From NCBI RefSeq assembly GCF_005885635.1, contig NZ_VATY01000002.1, positions 1,050,619-1,114,618 of the forward strand: a stretch of DNA of 64,000 nucleotides. Direction: 5' to 3'. The notes under the pieces were generated by a model. That model was not told where the DNA came from and searched no databases. It worked only from the letters and a program-made list of their open reading frames with translations. This document shows positions 27,825 to 38,800 of the stretch, piece by piece. This stretch comes from Maribacter algarum (ex Zhang et al. 2020) (GTDB lineage: Bacteria > Bacteroidota > Bacteroidia > Flavobacteriales > Flavobacteriaceae). The first letter of the stretch is position 1, and every line of letters begins with the position of its first letter. Position numbers and translations under genes: made by a program.

Positions 27825-27926
27825 ATGCACGATAAATTCATTTGGAAAAAAGAATACACACTGGTGCTCATCTTGAATGTGCTCTACATTTTAATCTTCT
27901 CCTATCTAATGACTTCTTTTACTTGA
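27825..27926 (+). CDS. 33-residue single-span membrane peptide between PIG-L and symporter genes
   Basis: ATG at 27825 is 2 bp after the PIG-L stop, and the TGA at 27924-27926 is 1 bp before the symporter ATG. The peptide is charged at its N-terminus (MHDKFIWKKEY) followed by one ~20-residue hydrophobic span. The exact fit between two genes suggests a real, translationally coupled small protein, perhaps a subunit of the symporter. No family is known to me. Confidence 0.6.
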   Translation: MHDKFIWKKEYTLVLILNVLYILIFSYLMTSFT

Positions 27927-27927
27927 T

Positions 27928-29631
27928 ATGGAGACAGTAGACTGGATTGTACTTGCCGGAACCCTTTTATTCATTGTAATTTACGGTGTTTGGAAAACCA
28001 AAGGAAGCAATAGTGTTGAAGACTACGTGGGTGGTGGAAGAGATTCCAAATGGTGGACAATTGGGTTATCGGTAATGGCAACTCAAGCCAGTGCAATTAC
28101 CTTTCTATCAACACCTGGACAAGCTTTCCATGATGGTATGGGTTTCGTGCAGTTTTATTTTGGATTGCCCCTGGCGATGATTATTATCTGTTTGGTATTT
28201 GTACCCATATATCATAAGCTTAAAGTATACACGGCATATGAGTTTTTGGAAGATAGATTTGACTTAAAAACGCGTTCTCTTGCGGCCATTTTATTTTTAA
28301 TTCAAAGAGGGTTAGCCGCTGGCATTACCATTTTTGCTCCTTCTATAATATTGTCCGCAATACTTGGATGGGATTTGCGCACTTTAAACGTTATTATTGG
28401 ATTGCTTGTTATTATTTACACGGTTTCAGGAGGAACAAAAGCTGTAAGCGTAACCCAAAAACAACAGATGTTAATCATAATGACGGGTATGTTTATCGCT
28501 TTTTTCTTTATTCTGGGATACTTACCTGAAGACATTACTTTCAGCAAGGCATTAAAAATTGCCGGAGCAAGTGATAAACTAGATATTCTAGATTTTAGTT
28601 TTGACACCAAAAGCAGGTACACTTTTTGGAGTGGAATAACAGGTGGTCTTTTCTTAGCGCTGGCCTACTTTGGCACTGATCAAAGTCAGGTGCAACGTTA
28701 TTTATCCGGTAAATCTATTCGAGAAAGCCAATTGGGACTAATTTTTAATGGAATATTAAAAATTCCAATGCAGTTCTTTATCCTTCTTGTTGGGGTTATG
28801 GTATTTGTCTTCTACCAATACAACGCAGCTCCATTAAATTTTAATCCCGCAGCAACCAAAACAGTTATGGAGTCAGATTTGGCGAAGGACTACGCACTTC
28901 TACAAGAAGAACAACTAGCTTTGGAAGTTGAAAAAAAGATGGCGCAAAATCAATTTTCCGCTGCCCTAGAATTGAAAGAGTATAACGCCATAGATGAAGC
29001 CAAACAGCATATTATTGAAATTAATAAAAGAGACAGTGTAAACCGAGTCGCTGCAAAGAGTTTAATAAAACAAGCAGATGAAGGTGCTGAAACAAATGAT
29101 AAGGACTACGTATTCATTCATTTCATACTTAACAATTTACCAAAGGGACTCATAGGTCTACTTTTAGCAGTTATTCTATCTGCCGCGATGTCTTCAACTG
29201 CATCTGAACTAAATGCTTTAGGCACAATTACAGCATTAGATTTATACAAAAGAAATAAAAAGGGAACAGCTTCTGACAAACACTATGTTAATGCCTCCAA
29301 ATTCTTTACTCTTATCTGGGGGATTATAGCAATTTTAATTGCAAATGTCGCTAACCTTTTTGACAACTTAATTCAACTTGTAAACATTATTGGTTCACTT
29401 TTTTATGGAAATGTTCTTGGCATTTTCCTTTTGGCCTTTTTCGTGAAATTTGTAAAAGGAAATGCCGTTTTTATTGCCGCAATTATTACACAGGCGATAG
29501 TTATTATAGGGTTTTATCAAGATTGGATGTCTTACCTATGGCTAAATGCTTTCGGCTGTGCAATTGTAATGACAATCGCGATAATTCTTGAAAGTTTTGA
29601 TAGACAAGTGAAAGGTGGTACAATTCAATAA
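27928..29631 (+). CDS. Sodium/solute symporter (SSS family)
   Basis: 567 residues with about 13 transmembrane segments. SSS signs: YVGGGRDSKWWTIGLSVMAT, QASAITFLSTPGQAF, GGLFLALAYFGTDQSQVQRY and AVILSAAMSSTASELNALGT. It imports a sugar or related solute with Na+. A hydrophilic, mostly helical insertion at ~306-392 separates two spans and is longer than in standard members. It belongs to the PIG-L operon; the product of that deacetylase is a plausible substrate. Confidence 0.9.
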   Translation: METVDWIVLAGTLLFIVIYGVWKTKGSNSVEDYVGGGRDSKWWTIGLSVMATQASAITFLSTPGQAFHDGMGFVQFYFGLPLAMIIICLVFVPIYHKLKVYTAYEFLEDRFDLKTRSLAAILFLIQRGLAAGITIFAPSIILSAILGWDLRTLNVIIGLLVIIYTVSGGTKAVSVTQKQQMLIIMTGMFIAFFFILGYLPEDITFSKALKIAGASDKLDILDFSFDTKSRYTFWSGITGGLFLALAYFGTDQSQVQRYLSGKSIRESQLGLIFNGILKIPMQFFILLVGVMVFVFYQYNAAPLNFNPAATKTVMESDLAKDYALLQEEQLALEVEKKMAQNQFSAALELKEYNAIDEAKQHIIEINKRDSVNRVAAKSLIKQADEGAETNDKDYVFIHFILNNLPKGLIGLLLAVILSAAMSSTASELNALGTITALDLYKRNKKGTASDKHYVNASKFFTLIWGIIAILIANVANLFDNLIQLVNIIGSLFYGNVLGIFLLAFFVKFVKGNAVFIAAIITQAIVIIGFYQDWMSYLWLNAFGCAIVMTIAIILESFDRQVKGGTIQ

Positions 29632-29712
29632 TAATTCTCAATAGCAACGATTTCAATAAAAATACCTGACATATCCACCAATATATCCAGCACATAAATA
29701 ACAATTAACTGT

Positions 29713-29730
29713 AATGTTTTAACAAACATT
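29713..29730. promoter_or_regulatory. Candidate LacI operator upstream of the lacI-type gene
   Basis: Perfect inverted repeat AATGTTT-TAAC-AAACATT. The inner 16 bp share the pattern ATGTkT-N4-AmACAT with the palindrome before susC (30926-30941). Confidence 0.5.
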
Positions 29731-29803
29731 TAAGAATTTTCTATATTTACATCTATGTCAAACAGGCATTTAAAAATTATTGGATGCTTTGGAATGGTAC
29801 TGT

Positions 29804-30838
29804 ATGGATAAAAAATACACCATAAAAGATATCGCAGAACTAGCCGGAGTCTCGAAAGGAACAGTAGATAGGGTTTTGCATAGGCGTGGTAAAGTATCTC
29901 CAAAGGCCCTGGCCCGAGTAGAAAAAATCCTAAAGGAGATAGACTACCAACCTAACCCAATAGCAAGGAATCTAAAAAATAATAAAGTCTATCGTATATG
30001 TGTTCTAATGCCAGACCCAAAGGAAGATGCATATTGGTCTCCAGCAGTACAGGGTATTAAAGAAGCAGCCCGAGAATTTAAGCCATTTGGTGTATTGGTA
30101 AATACGTATTACTACTATACTTCGGAAAAAATATCTTTTATCGAGAAATCGAAGGAAGCATTAAACTCATCACCTGATGTGCTCTTGATGGCCCCAGTAT
30201 TTCAAAAAGAAGCCCTAGAAATATTTAAACATTGTCAAGAGGCCGGAGTTTCCGTTGCTTTATTTAACAACTTAATAGAGGAGTTCAGTACGCAAAGTTT
30301 TGTTGGTCAAGATTTGACCCAAACCGGTCGGGTAGCTGCTGGTTTGATTCATAAGTTAGTAGATAATTCTTCGACTATTGCAATTCTTCATATCGATGAA
30401 GAAAAGCATATGAGTCTAAAAGAGAATGGTTTTAAGGCATTCTTTGAGGGCAGAAGTTTTACCCCTGAAATTAAAACTTTCAGTTTGCAAACATCGAATT
30501 ATGAAGCCTTCAAAAAGCAAAGTATTGATCTCGTCAAAAACACGAACACTATTTCTTCGGTATTTGTCACAAATTCTAAGGCATATGTTTTCTTAAAGGC
30601 TATAAGTGGTATTAATAAAAATTTGACTATTGTAGGCTATGATTTATTACCCGAAAACATCAAATATTTAGAAAAAGGGCATATTGATTTCTTAATCCAC
30701 CAAAAACCAAAGCGACAAGCCTATCTAGGAGTTGGTTACCTGGCGGAAAATTTCTTATTTGGAAAGCCAATACCAGAGGAAAACTTACTCCCAATTGACA
30801 TTATCACCCCAGAAAATGTCATGTATTACCTCGATTAG
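29804..30838 (+). CDS. LacI-family transcriptional regulator
   Basis: 344 residues from the ATG at 29804; the in-frame TTG 24 bp earlier is unlikely. N-terminal helix-turn-helix YTIKDIAELAGVSKGTVDRV and hinge KILKEIDYQPNPIARNLKN are canonical. The rest is a periplasmic-binding-protein-like sensor domain (VYRICVLMPDPKED, VGQDLTQTGRVAAGLI). It probably represses the following SusC/D genes in the absence of a sugar ligand. A palindrome before its own gene suggests autoregulation. Confidence 0.92.
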   Translation: MDKKYTIKDIAELAGVSKGTVDRVLHRRGKVSPKALARVEKILKEIDYQPNPIARNLKNNKVYRICVLMPDPKEDAYWSPAVQGIKEAAREFKPFGVLVNTYYYYTSEKISFIEKSKEALNSSPDVLLMAPVFQKEALEIFKHCQEAGVSVALFNNLIEEFSTQSFVGQDLTQTGRVAAGLIHKLVDNSSTIAILHIDEEKHMSLKENGFKAFFEGRSFTPEIKTFSLQTSNYEAFKKQSIDLVKNTNTISSVFVTNSKAYVFLKAISGINKNLTIVGYDLLPENIKYLEKGHIDFLIHQKPKRQAYLGVGYLAENFLFGKPIPEENLLPIDIITPENVMYYLD

Positions 30839-30925
30839 ATAAATACTCATTTTACTTGAAAGTTAACCCACCTTAGACTGCGGTTGCAAATAAATTTTAA
30901 AACTACAACGTTTTCGGCACAAACT

Positions 30926-30941
30926 ATGTGTTCGTACACAT
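30926..30941. promoter_or_regulatory. Candidate LacI operator upstream of susC
   Basis: Perfect palindrome ATGTGT-TCGT-ACACAT, 97 bp before the susC start. It shares half-site ATGTkT and the 4-bp spacing with the palindrome before the LacI gene. Confidence 0.5.
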
Positions 30942-31037
30942 TTTTACTTCAACATGTATATTTCTTAAAAAAATAGTTTAAATTCATAGAATATTAACTC
31001 AATGTTAAAACTAACAACATTATCAAAAAACAAAATT

Positions 31038-34000
31038 ATGACTAAAAAACTGCTCTTATTTTTTGTGCTGGTTTTAGGGATTTACCCACTATTAGCTCAA
31101 ACAAAGTCCGTATCCGGTAACGTTACCGATGCATCTGATGGTTCTCCCTTGCCGGGGGTTAACGTCCTTGTGCAAGGAACTACCAATGGTACACAAACTG
31201 ATTTTGATGGAAATTACACTATTAATGTCGCTGAAGGTGGCGTTTTAGTATTTTCATACATTGGTACGGCAACTCAAACCGTAACTGTTGGGTCTTCAAA
31301 TACCATCGATGTTGCTATGCAGGAGGATGCAAGTCAACTTGATGAGGTTGTTGTAACAGCCTTAGGTGTAAAAAGACAGAAAAAGTCATTGACCTATGCA
31401 ACGCAGGGTGTTGATCCAAAAGGCATAGACGAAGCACGACCACAACAAAACTTGGTGAACAGTTTATCAGGTAAAGTTGCCGGTCTTTCAATTCAAACTT
31501 CAGGTAATGGGGTAAGTGGAGCTTCAAAAGTGGTTTTACGGGGTAATCGTTCTATTGCCGGTAGTAGTCAAGTACTTTATATAGTTGATGGGGTACCTTT
31601 AGGTGGTGATATTTCTGATATAAGCCCTGATGACGTTGCTTCGATAAACGTTTTAAAAGGAGCGAATGCCGCTGCACTATATGGTGCAAGAGCAAACAAC
31701 GGTGCGATAATCATTACTACAAAGTCGGGTACATCCGATAGAATGACCGTTGATATTAGTTCAACTATTACTTCTCAAACTGGAAATATTCTTTTTGACT
31801 ACCAAAATGAATTCGGACAAGGTAGTGGCGGAGTTTACAATGCTGCTTCTACAGGTTCATGGGGGCCGGCTTTAAATGGGAGTCAAGTTGATGCCTGGTT
31901 CCCTGGTAATTCTGCAGGACCATATTCATTCAGTCCTCAACCAGACAATGTGAACGATTTTATGCAAACAGGATTTAATTTAGCCAATAACCTTTCCATT
32001 CGTTCTGGTAATGAAAAAATGCAAACATTTTTCGGGTATACGCATGAGCTTAGAAATGGTATTGTTCCTGACAATGATTTGAAGAGGCACAATGTTAGTT
32101 TAAAGATTGACAACAATCTAATTGAAGATAAATTGGTTCTTAGTACAAAGGTAAATTATATACGAAGTGATTTAAATAACCTTGTAGATACCGGTGAGTC
32201 TTTTAGCAATCCATGGAGACATGCTTATCGTTTACCAAGGAATATCAGAACGGAAGATGCTGAATTTTATGCCTATACGGACAATGCTGGTAATACGCGT
32301 CAGAATTATTGGAAACCAGGAGACAATGGTGGTGCAAACCCTTACTGGACAATCAATAAGAACTTAAAGGAGATAATTGACAATAGGATTATCGGTTATA
32401 TGTCTTTGAAATATAATTTTGCAGACAACCTTAGCCTCCTAGTTAGAACAGCTGTTGATCAAAGCAGCCAGTCAAGAGAAGACAGATTACATAACGACTC
32501 TTATATAATTGCTGATAATGGTAATTATGTTACTAGAAATGCAAGTCGTTTAGAATGGAATACCGATTTTCTTTTGAGCTATAATAAGGATATCAATGAA
32601 AATCTTGCTTTCAACTTGAATGTAGGTGGTAATAACCGTCAGGCCAATAGCAAGTTTGTTCGAACAAATGCAGGTGGCTTAAATGCTGCAAACATTTTTG
32701 CAATAAGCAACGCACAAAATCTTACGGCAAGCCAAGACCTTAGTAGAAGAGAAGTAAATTCTTTATATGCTTTTGGTCAAGTGGCTATGAAAGATGCGAT
32801 TTTTCTTGATCTAACCTATCGTAGTGATTGGAGTTCAACCCTTCCTGCCGCAAATAGGAGATTTGATTATTATTCGGCTGGACTGAGTGCTGTCGTTTCA
32901 GATTTAGTTACCATGCCGGACTTTTTCTCTTTCTTGAAATTAAGAGGTTCCTATGCGGAGGTAGGCAATGATACCTCCCCATTTAACTTAACTCAAGTTG
33001 CTGATTTAAGAGCTGGGGGTTTTATTCAGTTAGGAACGCAACTTCCAAATCCTGATTTAAGACCTGAACGAACAAAGTCTTTGGAATTTGGTTTTGATGC
33101 ACGTTTCTTAGACAGCAGATTAGGTCTTGATTTTACCTACTATAAAACAAATAGTATTGACCAACTATTTGGTCAACAAGTTCCGCAAGGTTCTGGTGTT
33201 TCTACTAAATTTATTAATGGTGCAGACATTCAAAATAATGGTGTTGAAATTATTTTGACAGGTACCCCGGTCAACACACCAGACTTTAGTTGGAATATTA
33301 CCTTCAACTATGCCAAAAACAACAGTGAGGTTTTATCCTTGGCTGAAGGTCTAGAAACGTTAAGCTTTGGAGGTGATTTCTTTAGGAGATTTGAATTGAA
33401 TGTTGGTGATGAATGGGGGAACGTTTATTCTAGAGGTTTTGCCAGGGATGCACAAGGCAGAGTTTTGGTTGCCGCTGATGGTACTCCAGAAGTTACTTCA
33501 GGTCAAGATGTTCTCGTAGCTAACTTCAATCCAGATTGGTTGGGCGGTATGAGCAATAACTTCACTTACAAGAATTGGAATTTCGGATTCTTAATCGATA
33601 TCCGACAGGGAGGTCAGGTAGGTTCATTTACCAATGCAATCTTAGCCTCAGATGGCGCACTTCAAAAAACAGTTGCAGGTCGTGACGGGAGTTTGGTTTT
33701 TGGAACGAATGTTTTTCCGGAGTTAGAAGTTGTCCAAGAAGATGGAAGTGCCAATAACATTCAGGTCAACGCAGAGCAGTTCTGGGCCAAAGTAGGAGGA
33801 AGAAACTCCCCTGTTGGTGAAGCCTTCGTAGAAGATGCATCCAACATTAGAATGCGCGAGATGACCTTAGGATATAGTATCCCTCAATCCGTTTTAGGCG
33901 ACGGCCCTTTTAGAACTGCTAAAATTTCTTTTGTAGGTAGAAACTTGTTCTTTATTTCAAATAAAGCCACAATAGACCCAGAAGTAATTACAAGCTCTGG

Positions 34001-34112
34001 TTCAGCAATTGGTTCAAATAATGACAGATCAGTAACGAGCTCTGACGGGTTTGAATCATTCGCTCCTCCAAACACTAGAAGTTTAGGGTTAAACATTAAA
34101 TTCGGGTTCTAA
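31038..34112 (+). CDS. SusC/RagA-family TonB-dependent outer-membrane transporter
   Basis: 1024 residues from the ATG at 31038, which begins a clean signal peptide (KLLLFFVLVLGIYPLLAQ); an ATG at 31002 is in frame. A carboxypeptidase-like beta-sandwich (~25-100, SGNVTDASDGSPLPGVNVLV) precedes the plug (LDEVVVTALGVKRQKKSLTY, VLYIVDGVPLGGD) and a 22-strand barrel. It transports an oligosaccharide or similar ligand using TonB energy. It forms the usual pair with the SusD gene 27 bp downstream. Confidence 0.95.
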   Translation: MTKKLLLFFVLVLGIYPLLAQTKSVSGNVTDASDGSPLPGVNVLVQGTTNGTQTDFDGNYTINVAEGGVLVFSYIGTATQTVTVGSSNTIDVAMQEDASQLDEVVVTALGVKRQKKSLTYATQGVDPKGIDEARPQQNLVNSLSGKVAGLSIQTSGNGVSGASKVVLRGNRSIAGSSQVLYIVDGVPLGGDISDISPDDVASINVLKGANAAALYGARANNGAIIITTKSGTSDRMTVDISSTITSQTGNILFDYQNEFGQGSGGVYNAASTGSWGPALNGSQVDAWFPGNSAGPYSFSPQPDNVNDFMQTGFNLANNLSIRSGNEKMQTFFGYTHELRNGIVPDNDLKRHNVSLKIDNNLIEDKLVLSTKVNYIRSDLNNLVDTGESFSNPWRHAYRLPRNIRTEDAEFYAYTDNAGNTRQNYWKPGDNGGANPYWTINKNLKEIIDNRIIGYMSLKYNFADNLSLLVRTAVDQSSQSREDRLHNDSYIIADNGNYVTRNASRLEWNTDFLLSYNKDINENLAFNLNVGGNNRQANSKFVRTNAGGLNAANIFAISNAQNLTASQDLSRREVNSLYAFGQVAMKDAIFLDLTYRSDWSSTLPAANRRFDYYSAGLSAVVSDLVTMPDFFSFLKLRGSYAEVGNDTSPFNLTQVADLRAGGFIQLGTQLPNPDLRPERTKSLEFGFDARFLDSRLGLDFTYYKTNSIDQLFGQQVPQGSGVSTKFINGADIQNNGVEIILTGTPVNTPDFSWNITFNYAKNNSEVLSLAEGLETLSFGGDFFRRFELNVGDEWGNVYSRGFARDAQGRVLVAADGTPEVTSGQDVLVANFNPDWLGGMSNNFTYKNWNFGFLIDIRQGGQVGSFTNAILASDGALQKTVAGRDGSLVFGTNVFPELEVVQEDGSANNIQVNAEQFWAKVGGRNSPVGEAFVEDASNIRMREMTLGYSIPQSVLGDGPFRTAKISFVGRNLFFISNKATIDPEVITSSGSAIGSNNDRSVTSSDGFESFAPPNTRSLGLNIKFGF

Positions 34113-34139
34113 AAAAATTGTAACTTTAAAGAAAAAATT

Positions 34140-35702
34140 ATGAAAAAAGTATTAATGAAAATGGGGCTCGGAATTGTCCTGGTAGTTGCCTTTCTAGGCT
34201 GTACCGAAAATTTCGATGAATTGAATACTGACCCTCTGGCACTTGATATTGGTGCCCTAGAAGAAAGTCAGGTATTACAGGGGCAAGCTTTTGCGCAAGC
34301 GCAATATGTGTCTGTAAATGGTCTACACTGGAGATTTCAAATCTCACAGAACTTATTCTCCGATATTTGGACTCAGTATTATGCAACAACAGCTGCAGGT
34401 TTCGACTCTGACCGTTATGTTCAGGTAGGTCGTTGGGCCGATTTGGCTTGGGGTTCTTTTTACGGTCAAGCGGCACCACAGATAAAATTGGTTGAAGATT
34501 TATCCGAAGCTAATGGTAATCAAATTGGAAATGCGATGGCAAAAATCACAAGAGTACATGCCTATCACAGAATAACTGATTATTGGGGTCCGGTACCCTA
34601 CTCTGCATTTGGTAATGGTGAATTGTCAGTACCTTACGATAACCAAGCAGATATGTATGCTGATTTCTTTACCACACTTGATGAGGCTGTTTCCCAATTA
34701 GGTGGTGGTGGATCTTCCTATGGTGGCAGTGACCGAATATTTGGTGGTGATGCTGCCAAATGGGCAACTTTCGCAAATAGTTTACGACTACGTTTGGCGA
34801 TGCGAATCAGATATGTAGACCCGAGTAGAGCGCAATCAGAGGCCGAAAAGGCCGTTGCAGCTGGGGTAATGACCGATAATTCTCAAAACGCAAATGTCGC
34901 TGTCGATGATGTGAATAGAAATCCGCTAGAAACGATTACGGATTGGGGTGAATTCAGAATGAGTGCTACCATGGAAAGTATCTTAGAAGGTTATGGAGAT
35001 CCTCGTATGCCTGAATATTTCGCTCCGGCAGCGGATGGTGATTCTGATGGAGACGGAAGTCCTTATGAGGGTTTACTTAACGGACAGACTAAAGTAGATT
35101 TGGAAACCAGTAAAAATGCTGGTCACTCAGATGTAGCCACTAAATTTATTGATGTTGCAAGAGGTGGAAGTAATCCTCCAATCGAATTGATGAATGCTGC
35201 TGAAATGTTCTTTTTAAGAGCAGAGGGTGCGTTGCAAGGATGGTCAATGGGCGGAACGGCTCAGAGTTTATATGAAGACGGTATAAGAGCGTCAATGACT
35301 CAGAAAACCGGTGCAGATGGAGGGTCAATTGATGCCTACATTGCTAGTACTGGTGTTCCTGTTGCTTTCGAACCTGGTGCAATGCCTGTTACTGATGTTC
35401 CTGTTGCATTTTCCGCAGATCCTGAGGAGCAATTTGAGCAAATAATAACTCAAAAATGGTTAGCCATCTTTCCAAATGGATGGGAAGCATGGGCAGAATT
35501 AAGAAGAACTGGATATCCAAAGCAGTATGCTAGAGTTCAATCTGAAAACCCAGATGTCGCAGCCGATGAAATCATGAGAAGAATGGTTTACGTCCAAAGT
35601 GAGTTCGATACTAACGGTGAAGCAGTTCAAGCTGCGATTTCAGGACCCGAGTTAGGTGGTGCAGATAAAAACAATACGAAGTTGTGGTGGGATAAAAGAT
35701 AA
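34140..35702 (+). CDS. SusD/RagB-family surface lipoprotein
   Basis: 520 residues with a lipobox (VVAFLGC, Cys21). SusD-like features are ENFDELNTDPLAL after the anchor, HAYHRITDYWGPVPYS, YEDGIRASM and a C-terminal KWLAIFPNGWEAWAELRRTGYP. It forms the lid of the SusC transporter and binds the ligand at the cell surface. It belongs to the SusD-like_2 type by its overall pattern. A strong terminator follows, so susC-susD form a bicistron. Confidence 0.93.
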   Translation: MKKVLMKMGLGIVLVVAFLGCTENFDELNTDPLALDIGALEESQVLQGQAFAQAQYVSVNGLHWRFQISQNLFSDIWTQYYATTAAGFDSDRYVQVGRWADLAWGSFYGQAAPQIKLVEDLSEANGNQIGNAMAKITRVHAYHRITDYWGPVPYSAFGNGELSVPYDNQADMYADFFTTLDEAVSQLGGGGSSYGGSDRIFGGDAAKWATFANSLRLRLAMRIRYVDPSRAQSEAEKAVAAGVMTDNSQNANVAVDDVNRNPLETITDWGEFRMSATMESILEGYGDPRMPEYFAPAADGDSDGDGSPYEGLLNGQTKVDLETSKNAGHSDVATKFIDVARGGSNPPIELMNAAEMFFLRAEGALQGWSMGGTAQSLYEDGIRASMTQKTGADGGSIDAYIASTGVPVAFEPGAMPVTDVPVAFSADPEEQFEQIITQKWLAIFPNGWEAWAELRRTGYPKQYARVQSENPDVAADEIMRRMVYVQSEFDTNGEAVQAAISGPELGGADKNNTKLWWDKR

Positions 35703-35724
35703 TCCAAACACCTTAAATTTTATT

Positions 35725-35757
35725 AAAGCACCAATACTTTCTTATTGGTGCTTTTTT
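35725..35757 (+). terminator. Rho-independent terminator after susD
   Basis: Perfect 12-bp stem (AAAGCACCAATA with TATTGGTGCTTT) around a 6-nt loop, then TTT. Confidence 0.9.
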
Positions 35758-35809
35758 AGTATTTCATAAATTGAGGTATTCTTTAAATCAACAATTCTAA
35801 ACCAAGTCC

Positions 35810-38800
35810 ATGCGGTTACGCGTATCTTTCTTACTTTGTGTTATTGTGCTGCAATTTTCGTGTAACAACGACGATAAAAGCAAAATGTTCACACTACTTC
35901 CTTCCAGTAAAACCAACATCAAATTTAAAAACATCATCAAGGAAACCAAACAATTCAATGTACTAGAATATGGATATTTATACAATGGTGGCGGAGTTTC
36001 AATTGGCGATTTAAATAATGATGGACTCCCTGATATTTACTTCACCGGAAATATGGTGGGTAGCCGATTGTACCTGAACAAAGGGGATTTTGAATTTGAT
36101 GAAATTGCCGAAAAAGCTGGTGTTTTTGCCTCTGGATTATGGAATACCGGTACCACCATGGCTGATGTAAATGCCGATGGTTTATTAGATATCTATGTCT
36201 GCAGATCAGCAGCGAAAGACCCAGAAAAAAGAAAAAACTTGCTCTTCATCAATAATGGAGACTTGACCTTTTCAGAAAAAGGATCCGATTATGGAATTGA
36301 CGATTCTGGCTATTCCACGCAAGCCACTTTTTTCGATTATGATAAAGATGGAGATTTAGATTTGTATGTCCTCAACCACTCTACACAAGAGTATGCAGGT
36401 TTCGGGCAAATTACAGCATCACTTAAGAATAAAAAGAATTTAGCCTATTCGGACAAACTCTATAAAAATGACAATGGAAACTACATTGATGTGAGTGATT
36501 CCGCAGGACTCATTTCAAACGTGCTTGGTTTTGGCCTTGGCGTAGCTGTTTCTGATTTAAATGGAGACGGATGGCCAGACATTTATGTTTCAAATGACTA
36601 TAACGAACAAGATTACCTATATATTAATAATAAGAATGGCTCCTTTTCAGAAAGCCTCGAAAAGTATATAGGACACACCTCCTTATTTTCTATGGGTTCT
36701 GACATTGCTGACATTAACAATGACGGCTTTTCAGATATCATGACATTAGATATGCTTCCTGAGGGGAACTATCGTCAAAAAATGGTTTCTGGTCCGGATA
36801 ACTATGATAAGTATCAAAAACTGGTGAGCTCTGGTTTTTATAACCAGACAATGAGAAATATGTTACAGCTCAATAATCAGGGAGAATCTTTTTCCGAAAT
36901 TGGACAATTCTCCGGAATTTCAAATACAGACTGGAGTTGGGCCTCGTTATTTGCAGATTTTGACAACGATGGTTATAAAGATCTGTTCATCACAAATGGC
37001 TACAAGCGTGACTATACCAATATGGACTTCATAAATTATGCGGTACAGGCAAAACTGGAAGAGAACAAAACTGGTAATCAAACGGCCATCATGGAACTTT
37101 TAAATGAAATTCCATCAACTGTTGAAGAAAATTACACATACAAGAACAACGGTGACCTAACATTTACCAAAAAAAACACAGATTGGGGATTAAATCAAAA
37201 ATCACTTTCAAATGGCGCCGCCTATGCCGATCTGGATAATGATGGAGATTTGGATTTAGTAGTGAATAATATCGAACAAGAGACCTTTGTTTATCGCAAT
37301 AATAGTGAATCCTTTTCCTGGCAGAATTACTTGAAAATAAAATTAAGAGGAGAAAAGGGAAATACGTTTGGTATTGGAACCAAGGTTTCGTTGGCTGTTG
37401 GAGATAAAATCATAACTCAAGAAATGATGCCCACCAGAGGATACCAATCATCTGTTGATTATACCTTAACATTTGGCATAGGCGAAGATTCTATAAGCAG
37501 TCTTACCGTGGTTTGGCCAGATTTTAAAGAACAAACTATTCAAAATGTCGGGGCAAATCAAACTTTGATTTTAAATCAGAAAGAAGCGCATCAACTTCAG
37601 AAGGAAATACCTAATTATGTCGAGTCTTATTTCATAGATGTTTCAAAAGACACTTTAATTCCAATCGCTCATCGCGAAAACAACTTTGTAGATTTTAAAA
37701 TTGAACAGTTCCTACCCCATAAGCTATCCACCCAAGGACCAAAAATAGCCAAAGGTGATATAAATAATGATGGTTTAGAAGATATCTACATTGGTGGTGC
37801 TAAAGGAAATATAGCACAGTTATTAGTGCAATCTAAGGATGAGGAATTCAAACCTTCAAATTCACCCCTTTTAGAACAAGACAAGGACTCTGAAGATATA
37901 GATGCTCTGTTTTTTGATGCCGATAATGACAAAGACCTTGATTTGTACGTTGTGAGTGGGGGAAATGAGTTTTCAATGGACTCTTCAGAATTACAAGATC
38001 GGCTGTACATCAATATGGGAAATGGTCGGTTCGAAAAGAAGGAAAGTTCCCTCCCACCAATGATTTCAAGTGGTTCATGTGTTGCATCTGGAGATTATGA
38101 TTCAGATGGGGATTTAGATCTTTTTATTGGTGGAAGGCTAGTTCCTGGAAAGTATCCGACAGCTCCCAGGAGTTATGTACTACAAAATGATGGGAAAGGT
38201 AATTTTAAAGATGTGACAACGTCCGTCGGTAGCAAGTTAGAAAATATTGGAATGATTACAGATGCCCTATGGACCGACTTTACAAATGATGGTAATGCTG
38301 ATTTACTTATAGTGGGCGAATTCCTTGGAATACGGGCTTTTGAAAACACCAATGGAAAATTAACAGAACTCCCAGATTCTTCTGGACTAAACAATTCCAA
38401 AGGTTGGTGGAATACTATAAAGCAAGGTGACTTTGATAATGACGGAGATTTGGATTATATCGCAGGTAACTTCGGTTTGAATTCTCAGTTAAAGGCAACC
38501 GTGAAAGAACCTGTGCAACTATATGTGAAGGATTTTGACAATAACGGTTCTCTCGACCCGATACTCTGCTCCTATATTATGGGTGGAAGTTATCCTGTTT
38601 TTTCCAAAGATGACCTTATCGGACAATTGCCTCAGTTAAAAAGAAAATATGTAAACTATTCAGACTATGCAAATCAAAAGATATCTGACATTTTCACATC
38701 TGAAGAGTTGTCAGAGGCAGATGTTCTAGAAGCTCAGACTTTCGCAACGAGCTACATTGAGAATTTGGGTAATGGTCAATTTAGTACTCGACCCCTACCC

